From DATDYA01 sp035289165 (GTDB lineage: Bacteria; Patescibacteriota; Patescibacteriia; Magasanikbacterales; GWA2-37-8): 12,156 nt of DNA. Under the pieces are notes generated by a model. It ran no database searches. It was given only the letters and a program-made list of their open reading frames with translations, and was not told where the DNA came from. The stretch spans positions 1 through 12,156 of the forward strand of contig DATDYA010000047.1 of the NCBI GenBank assembly GCA_035289165.1, given 5' to 3'. Both the position numbers and the translations under genes were made by a program. Shown in pieces: positions 9,001 to 12,156 of this stretch (its first letter is position 1; every line of letters starts with the position of its first letter).

Positions 9001-11526
9001 CTCGCCATGGAATTGACCTGGCATTCAAATCCTGCCGCCCAGAGATTTTCTTTTGATGGTTTGACCAAAGTCAGATGCCAATCGTTCGGAGCGGAAGGGG
9101 GCGGCTACAACGCGCTGGCCATCCGTTTTGTCTTTAGCAGGGAGAATGGGAGATTAATATATTTTAGAAGTCGAATGTGTGACGCCAGTCCGAATGACGG
9201 AGGATTTAAGATGAACTTAAATTTTTATCTTACCGAGGTTTGCAATGATATTCGGCAAGTAGTGAATTATGATCTTAGCCCTGGGAGTATCGCCCCATTT
9301 GGTTTTGAAGCCAAAGGCAGGACTGACAGACTCTGGCCAGGTAGTGGTTATAAAATGGGTAATGACGGGGGAGAAAGTTATTTGCAATTAAAATATGATC
9401 AAGCCTTTGCTCCCTTCGGGTCCTTTTCTCAGACCAATATTAAGCCTGAAACCAGAGGGTTGGATGCATATATTAGAGCTACAGAAGATTCGTCGGTTTT
9501 GAGGAATGCTTTTTCTGATGCTGGCTATTGGCCGATTTGGCTTTCGGTACGTGGCGCAACGCCTTTAAATTGTGTTGGTGAAAATAATGGGAGTTGTTTG
9601 AGCAAAAGTTTTTGTATCGGTGGACCGAACGCGGGCGGAGAGTGCGACTCGACCAAGGATAATGGTTTTCATGATGCTGTTTGTAAAGAACCGTTTGTAT
9701 CTTCGTGCGAGCCAGTGCGCGCCAAAGTCTGTTTTGATGGGCCGAAAAAAGACGATACGTGCACCTCAGACTCTGATTGCAATGGTACTGCCGAAATCTC
9801 TTGTGTGACCCCGAGCCTCACCTGTATCATAGACAAAAAAGTTAGAGACGCGAACGATATACAAACTTTTATGCCTTGCGGCGAAGAAGGAAGTTGGTTT
9901 ACAAGACAGACTGATTGGGACGAAATGGGAGATTGTGGTCAATATGATGTTGTAAGGCAAAATGCTGTAGACAATTCCGATGTGCGTTGTATGACATCCC
10001 ACAGACAAGTCCCGTGGGATGATGGGCCTGGACTGGTGGACGTGAATGGTAGCGCAGTAGATTACACACAGCCTTTAAATTTAAAGTACTGTAATTATAC
10101 AATCGGCGAAGATACAGATTATGGTACTGACCCAGAAACTTGTACCATAGCCAGTGATTGCCAGCCATCAAACGAATATACCTGTGGTTATAAAGAAGAA
10201 GAGCGCTGTGTCGGTGGGCCGAAAAATGGTTTATTGTGCGGAGCACAAGATAGTGATTTCTGTAGGGTAATAGAAAATAATCATATTTATGGTTCAGAGG
10301 ACGCTGACAGTTGCCCCCGCGATCATCCCGGCGATTGTAACGGTTTTATCGCCCATGAGTGTTCACAGGGTACAGAAGCGGTAGGTTACTGCATCGGCGG
10401 GAAGAATCACGGTAATTGGTGTGCTTCGAACAATGATTGCCCTGAAAATGTATTTGTTTCCATCTCCGGTGGTCAGATGACAGAATATGGTACTTGTGTT
10501 GGCGTATCTCTCGACCAGGGAAAATTAGTGCCAGAAAGTGTCGGCAACAAAAGTTATAACGAAGAAAATGTTGTGAATGGAGTAGCCCGTATAACAGGTC
10601 CTGCTGTGGCAAACGGTGACGCCTACGAAAGGTTGGCTGAACTTTTTGTTCGATGGTATGGGACCTGGGGGTGGAGCAGAGACCTTAACCATTATATCCA
10701 AAAGAATGCTGGACAGTCACGAGCGAGAGATATATCTGGCGGAGGAGTAGACTTCAGAGGCGAAGATTATAAACACGCTGACATGCTCGATCCGGTCTAT
10801 CCCAAAATTTATTCGCTTGGTCCGAAAATTGCGGGAACCAGCAAATTCAAATGGGGCGAGTTGGATAAGTTTACCATTAACGAAAAAGATGCCGCCGACG
10901 TTCATACCACGGGCCTGGCCGTAATGCGCTTCTACGCTTTTGCGGATAACAATCAAATGCCTTTAGTCCGGATAAAGGTTGATTGGGGTGACAACACAGG
11001 CAGTGCTCCTTATTCTACTGAAGGTTGGTTTAAGAACAAAAAACCGACCTGCGATGTCCCAAATAATCATAAGTTTTGTAATGGCGACGTGAATTTGCCT
11101 TGCAAACCTTCTGACGATGACGAATGCCCCGGTACCGCTGATTGTACAAGTGCTTCTACTCCGAGTTATGTAACCCTAGAAGGGATAAAGAAGAACCGGC
11201 TTTACTTTGGTAATTCACCCGAAGCCTGTCAGGAAGGATACTTTGAGTTTACCCATTCCTACCGTTGTGATACTTCGGTAGAACCTTGCTCCAGTGGAAC
11301 AGATAACAACTGTTATGACCCTGCCACTCAAGAATGTCGTTTCACTCCCCGAGTACAGGTCATGGATAACTGGAGTTGGTGTAGTGGGAGATGTAGTGTG
11401 AGGGGTGGGTGTTTTAATGATGATGATGAACCATTTTGTGATGATAGCGAAGGTCCATTAGGTAACTATTCCTGGGTAGATTTCGGAGGAAATGCCAGTA
11501 AGAAAAAAATTATTGTAAAACCATAA
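3055..11526 (+). CDS. Giant cysteine-rich multidomain secreted/surface protein (2823 aa)
   Basis: This uninterrupted 2823-residue frame begins with a signal peptide: basic MSERFRR, a hydrophobic core (about 12-30) and a probable AKA|FP cleavage site after residue 35. Residues ~36-350 are mainly helical and low in Cys. From ~440 on it becomes a Cys-rich exoprotein with about 120 Cys by hand count. Its recognisable parts, in order, are: an array of C-x(n)-G-C-[ST]-[AI] motifs (about 598-1506); a jelly-roll/CBM-like domain inside that array (about 1014-1150); further Cys clusters; C-x9-C repeats of the type CxGGPxxGxxC (2187-2456); and a PKD-like domain split by Cys-rich inserts (about 2600-2772). 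No C-terminal sorting signal or membrane helix is seen; it ends in a basic KKKIIVKP tail. It follows the calcium-loop protein by six bases, with an in-frame TAA just upstream limiting the start to 3055 or the ATG at 3061. The layout resembles giant Cys-rich proteins I recall from Patescibacteria; function unknown, adhesion or surface structure is inference. Confidence 0.85.
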   Translation: MIMSERFRRTSLGIILTFFIIVFVGSFVLVRPAKAFPVTVLSDLQAQIQAVYASIKDNIKQAIIQAAINALSSAMKKMAYDSAVWLASGGKGQSPFAHTSSFGDYMEQVADDAGGRFIEDLGNGLHLNLCNIPDVRADLALRIGLKQRYNPDTAIKAECKFSEFIENWSSGDNWASQYGSEEALLKRFNASIRMEDTDFGIYLATSQQIDQTILRQQDAEKFERLEGGGWKAMKSLISGQTLTPAQQIQHEANANLPSAQTKRSEQQIGAALGSGSVAGITSAMSVFLNTLSSQMIKNFQTKGILPFGLCLGETGGEHCKNDPEQPESIQRIGGRRAAEALFADYLSSKVHSVSDYPILEEFIACDDAYNASPNNCTIDQSFVKAVEEARYSDPLTIRQAVDKTLLNGSWKLISPKNKALNNDKNCRNSAFCYNNIKKLRLAGILPLGFEIAALQADPDAPASLDDYLKGFGDCNYIDPNNKALGIINDQSDKPYCHLIDPNWILKVDSARCNAKVFGNEVAPSGDGSRMEECVDLSTCVGYNPDGSCYSYGYCLRSQNYWDFDLDNCDRQYATCKVFTDNTGNNVSYLARTLQTEDCNKENAGCTAYSLFMNLEGKWMAPYIPKDIQSFGVIWAWLEPYESTAVHFNGSVDSSCSTQSAGCSAFKVANSPDKVLSLKKAPNYLHCYDTTLTGTVAVAQGNQWPETYADLQKVKAVASPECSNYAGVCIEEEVGCALYTPLSYLGRDIPGKFKPAEVVAGQLQWNDQCDQSCVGYDAYKEMPSTYSSGYDPVYIIPSSNATCRIEDDGCSSFTNLSTAIGQQENVEYYSYLRACVNPGNNVTAKNFYTYEGSIVGGYQLQVFTLQADSTGRPRYNPETERANYELQCNAALYSGGQASPDCRQFNDEAGLVYYALLSKTIVVSNECTPYRLNVTNLRPAANLGNQASCLAEKGRWTGSGCEICYQNGEYKDGFCYYYGLPAGVESKAGGSRSCSAGVESCRPYKGNAANRTQKIFEDTFESGSPDVALAGWNKTAGVLNQSPESTHRGEHSLGYNGASNFYKTVPVHPGRSYVLSFWAKGQTPESTAASSLTVTFQSSMGTFGSIGYGNVWQNFRLGPIEYTGTSSSTLLRFAVTSNSQVFLDNVQLLEVTDYLYLVKNKLTVPDVCDSNKLDDQPGEALGCSAYRSTGGEAREFYLTGFSYLCRDEALGCTALLDTHNTVEDPGPSAYNVWFSGTSGSLVQRTVKGKEYSCQIPVGKSGCYVNIQGATAAEILAPTAAGPNSFVTSTQYIPADTPTSSPIYLVANREGSCNSIDLGCTIAGKQEFGPNVARYTTTTIKNLPANYNTTLCTSEAVGCSAYGFNQGTTYFKDPNIFGNKICEYKTGVAVGGVKSNGWFWKGVGKCSNAPNNYCNRQEDCGVGNTCENIGSQPCYQDYVQNGEYGLWSAGNQDKYKNFVGECPTNQASCTEFVDHNKDANIGYYFLNNSKLRTKQDACQGQVSEKAGCILLDQTDQPSKYWNTATNYLLSEKNGFAAVAPDPNLPGTKDANLIVKVTQDRKCSEWLACNSSQTVFDPDTNAYKEVCADLGVCNKAQLSDTIIGQCASWVDTGKVDSSNQVLKGKLLSDRVTAGASNVYNYRRRDVSFYGKDFTGYTLFDSYQIDDLSFSSDPDDKGLGFNNGNRFVSPTNIATSTIPTTCRGFPDAFAPFPFGTNFSTTVLPKFCTKGEEDCDCNYTKVVYGKDSELEMYYGIGLALENAGICNGGVDIDGNSKTGRKCSKNFDCADERDQAREASTLSASTLDGTCLFPNVEKSKRYIGWEGYCLELNKETGHCDLWYPIDAPTNALNRYNLYSSAGYVPPNGSGQFWCIQAKGNSNRSDAIEDISDGYKFTSREDDDDIFPRRSTYFPESGSNETGYFTANSLESTLHYSEVVAVGVEPTNYRDGKDWPTEFLVFREQELSGKPESLGVSWSKPLHLLPNGDLAMELTWHSNPAAQRFSFDGLTKVRCQSFGAEGGGYNALAIRFVFSRENGRLIYFRSRMCDASPNDGGFKMNLNFYLTEVCNDIRQVVNYDLSPGSIAPFGFEAKGRTDRLWPGSGYKMGNDGGESYLQLKYDQAFAPFGSFSQTNIKPETRGLDAYIRATEDSSVLRNAFSDAGYWPIWLSVRGATPLNCVGENNGSCLSKSFCIGGPNAGGECDSTKDNGFHDAVCKEPFVSSCEPVRAKVCFDGPKKDDTCTSDSDCNGTAEISCVTPSLTCIIDKKVRDANDIQTFMPCGEEGSWFTRQTDWDEMGDCGQYDVVRQNAVDNSDVRCMTSHRQVPWDDGPGLVDVNGSAVDYTQPLNLKYCNYTIGEDTDYGTDPETCTIASDCQPSNEYTCGYKEEERCVGGPKNGLLCGAQDSDFCRVIENNHIYGSEDADSCPRDHPGDCNGFIAHECSQGTEAVGYCIGGKNHGNWCASNNDCPENVFVSISGGQMTEYGTCVGVSLDQGKLVPESVGNKSYNEENVVNGVARITGPAVANGDAYERLAELFVRWYGTWGWSRDLNHYIQKNAGQSRARDISGGGVDFRGEDYKHADMLDPVYPKIYSLGPKIAGTSKFKWGELDKFTINEKDAADVHTTGLAVMRFYAFADNNQMPLVRIKVDWGDNTGSAPYSTEGWFKNKKPTCDVPNNHKFCNGDVNLPCKPSDDDECPGTADCTSASTPSYVTLEGIKKNRLYFGNSPEACQEGYFEFTHSYRCDTSVEPCSSGTDNNCYDPATQECRFTPRVQVMDNWSWCSGRCSVRGGCFNDDDEPFCDDSEGPLGNYSWVDFGGNASKKKIIVKP
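4846..7584 (+). repeat. Degenerate Cys-x(n)-Gly-Cys repeat array in the giant protein
   Basis: Within the giant protein, a short motif recurs about ten times: a Cys, 4-12 residues, then Gly-Cys followed usually by Ser/Thr-Ala-aromatic. The Gly-Cys cysteines are at residues 605 (GCTAY), 662 (GCSAF), 735 (GCALY), 809 (GCSSF), 1182 (GCSAY), 1211 (GCTAL), 1261 (GCYVN), 1318 (GCTIA), 1357 (GCSAY) and 1506 (GCILL), with SCTEF at 1467 as a variant. Spacing between copies ranges from about 30 to 80 residues, with a gap of ~370 residues occupied mainly by other Cys clusters and the CBM-like domain. The DNA copies are too diverged for recent duplication. Each unit probably forms a small disulfide loop joining beta-rich segments. 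Confidence 0.65.
6094..6504 (+). other. Jelly-roll / CBM4_9-like domain inside the giant protein
   Basis: Residues ~1014-1150 of the giant protein are nearly Cys-free and carry the sequence rhythm of family 4/9-type carbohydrate-binding modules. It opens with DTFESG and GWN, followed by GEHSLGYNG, the strand RSYVLSFWAKG (compare Y-x-x-x-F-W-A-K/R in the family), a Thr/Ser-rich strand, W-x-x-F, and the closing FLDNVQLLEV (D-N-V-x-L). These modules bind glycans or act as beta-sandwich spacers. Binding-site aromatics cannot be assigned by eye, so glycan binding is inference. Confidence 0.6.
8726..8762. repeat. Perfect 15-bp inverted repeat inside the giant coding sequence
   Basis: CTTCTAGGGAAGATG (8726-8740) and CATCTTCCCTAGAAG (8748-8762) are exact reverse complements around a 7-base loop, ATGACGA. 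In frame it encodes TSREDDDDIFPRR (residues 1891-1903), using rare-looking AGG and AGA codons. No T-run follows, so it is not a standard intrinsic terminator. It could be a captured palindromic element, an RNA processing or pausing hairpin, or coincidence; the perfect 15-bp match makes coincidence unlikely. Confidence 0.8.
9613..11145 (+). repeat. CxGGPxxGxxC repeat family in the C-terminal part of the giant protein
   Basis: Four copies keep an exact C-x9-C spacing: residues 2187-2197 (CIGGPNAGGEC), 2226-2236 (CFDGPKKDDTC), 2385-2395 (CVGGPKNGLLC) and 2446-2456 (CIGGKNHGNWC). Two of them continue with C-x5-C (CTSDSDC, CASNNDC). Shortened relatives occur at 2675-2683 (CNGDVNLPC, followed by DDDECPGTADC) and upstream at 1404 and 1761 (CNGGVDIDG...CSKNFDC). 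They differ clearly from the Gly-Cys array and probably form small disulfide knots with an acidic turn that could bind a cation (inference). Confidence 0.65.
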
Positions 11527-11559
11527 GATTAACTCCGAAATAAATCAAACCGTGGAAAT

Positions 11560-11597
11560 AAAAAAGACACTTGGTATATATACCAAGTGTCTTTTTT
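11560..11597. terminator. Bidirectional intrinsic terminator
   Basis: A 17-bp perfect stem (11560-11576 pairing with 11581-11597) with a TATA loop lies 33 bases after the giant gene's stop. The + strand ends in a run of seven T and the - strand reads into a T-rich run as well, so it can end transcription from both sides. It would stop the giant-gene operon and the convergent lipoprotein gene on the right. Confidence 0.9.
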
Positions 11598-11610
11598 TAT
11601 CTTCCCCTCT

Positions 11611-11694
11611 CGTCCTGCTTCTCGGTACTCTAGAAAATACATCTTAATACATATATTTACATATATTCTCTAGGGCACGACCGAGAAGCGGACG
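11611..11694. repeat. Imperfect long inverted repeat around an AT-rich core at the composition boundary
   Basis: CGTCCTGCTTCTCGGT (11611-11626) pairs with ACCGAGAAGCGGACG (11680-11694): 10 bp perfect, one bulged T, then 5 more bp. Inside, CTAGA (11630-11634) pairs with TCTAG (11669-11673). The core is AT-rich and holds a 10-base near-tandem repeat, ACATATATT(T/C), at 11649-11658 and 11659-11668. The loop is too large for an ordinary terminator. The right arm marks where the DNA turns GC-rich. It could be a recombination or attachment-like site, a cruciform, or an assembly fold-back. Confidence 0.65.
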
Positions 11695-11703
11695 GCCCAG
11701 TAG

Positions 11704-12135
11704 TTATTCGGCGGCCGGATCGGCCGCCTGTGCGTCTGGGAAGCACCGCTCCAGGACGCGGTCCTGTGAGGTGCCCTCCCTGAGGGAGAGGGGGAGGCCG
11801 TACCCGGTGGGCGGGCGTCCGCAGGACCAGGTACAGGGTACCTCGCCCTGCCGCAGAATGCAACCCACTTCGGAGGTGGGGCACACCGCGCCGTCGTACA
11901 AGTAGGGCAGGGGCTCGCAGCCCCCGGAGTCGGGCGGCGACTCACCACCGTCGCCGGACACGATGTCCGGCAACGGGCAGTGGGGGTCGTCCGCGGGGTA
12001 GTCCCCGCAGAGCGACCCCCGGAGGGTGTCCTCGGCGCCGAAGGTGTCGGCGCCGTACTCCCCGTCGGAACCCGACGGGGTCTCGCACGCGCTCAGGAGG
12101 AGCGCGGCGAAGAGGATGGCGAGGAGGTTGCGCAT
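11704..12135 (-). CDS. Small cysteine-containing lipoprotein from GC-rich DNA
   Basis: This 143-residue protein starts with MRNLLAILFAALLL and a textbook lipobox, L14-S15-A16-C17. It should therefore be lipidated at C17 and anchored to a membrane; E at +2 does not signal inner-membrane retention. The mature part is acidic and Gly/Pro/Asp-rich with about eight further Cys (LCGDYPADDPHC, GGCEPL, AVCPTSEVGC, PCTWSCG, ERCFPD), suggesting disulfides. No known domain is recognised. Codons end almost always in G or C, and a strong Shine-Dalgarno sits upstream, both unlike every other gene here. It is convergent with the giant gene. This style fits high-GC Gram-negative bacteria such as Myxococcota or Deltaproteobacteria (impression only). 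It is either acquired DNA or belongs to another genome joined by assembly. Confidence 0.75.
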   Translation of the reverse strand: MRNLLAILFAALLLSACETPSGSDGEYGADTFGAEDTLRGSLCGDYPADDPHCPLPDIVSGDGGESPPDSGGCEPLPYLYDGAVCPTSEVGCILRQGEVPCTWSCGRPPTGYGLPLSLREGTSQDRVLERCFPDAQAADPAAE

Positions 12136-12140
12136 TGCGC

Positions 12141-12148
12141 TCCTCCTT
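12141..12148 (-). promoter_or_regulatory. Strong Shine-Dalgarno of the lipoprotein gene
   Basis: On the minus strand AAGGAGGA stands five bases before the ATG at 12135. It decides this start, and it is the only clear ribosome binding site in the window; none of the five plus-strand genes has one. Confidence 0.8.
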
Positions 12149-12156
12149 TCCCTTTG

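Noticed and set aside
9766..10612. Several minus-strand open frames across the giant gene.
   Set aside because: Their translations are His/Tyr/Leu-rich low-quality mirrors of the plus-strand coding frame with no domain, start signal or spacing that supports a gene.
3055..11526. The giant frame as a polyketide/nonribosomal synthase, contractile toxin or Rhs polymorphic toxin.
   Set aside because: It has no carrier, condensation or ketosynthase motifs, no YD repeats and no C-terminal toxin domain; Cys-rich and beta-sandwich content points to a structural exoprotein.
11670..11948. Two further minus-strand open frames overlapping the lipoprotein gene.
   Set aside because: They are Pro/Arg-rich frames typical of the opposite phases of GC-rich DNA, with no Shine-Dalgarno, while the lipoprotein frame has a lipobox and a strong ribosome site.
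1..12156. CRISPR arrays, tRNA/rRNA genes, insertion sequences.
   Set aside because: No regularly spaced direct repeats, tRNA-like cloverleaf, rRNA-like sequence or transposase-like protein was found on reading both strands.

Overview
The first ~11.6 kb looks like chromosome from a Patescibacteria (CPR, Parcubacteria-like) genome. Five genes lie on the + strand, tightly packed, with short or overlapping junctions. None of the starts has a clear Shine-Dalgarno sequence. They encode a small HicB antitoxin, a membrane-anchored DUF4015-type TIM-barrel protein, RsmA/KsgA, a small anchored protein with calcium-loop repeats, and one giant cysteine-rich secreted protein. The lineage assignment is inference from gene content and style; no marker gene settles it.

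Layout. Bases 2-226 encode HicB. An overlapping reading frame at 219-302 is the first 27 codons of a HicA toxin, ending where the catalytic Ser-His should come, so the toxin appears dead. Bases 318-1445 encode the DUF4015-like protein, and 1447-2289 encode rsmA one base after its stop. A ~90-base gap carries a likely extended -10 promoter overlapping a 7-bp inverted repeat. This promoter would drive 2380-3048 (membrane anchor plus two Asp-rich DxDxDG loops) and, six bases later in the same frame, the 2823-residue protein at 3055-11526. That protein has a signal peptide, an N-terminal helical region, a long array of Cys-x(n)-Gly-Cys motifs, a jelly-roll-like carbohydrate-binding-type domain, a second Cys repeat family and a PKD-like domain interrupted by Cys-rich insertions. 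A 17-bp hairpin with T-runs on both sides (11560-11597) ends the unit.

From about 11670 the DNA changes sharply. It becomes very GC-rich, and a minus-strand gene (11704-12135) encodes a Cys-containing lipoprotein with a classic lipobox and a strong Shine-Dalgarno. An imperfect inverted repeat with ~15-bp arms around an AT-rich core (11611-11694) sits on the boundary. The right end is therefore either horizontally acquired DNA or a chimeric assembly join; sequence alone cannot decide.

The most interesting content is the 2380-11526 pair. I read it as a cell-surface module: a small anchored calcium-loop protein next to a giant, disulfide-rich, multi-domain exoprotein with adhesion-type domains. 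Its function is unknown. Similar giant Cys-rich proteins recur in CPR genomes as I remember them, but I could not search.
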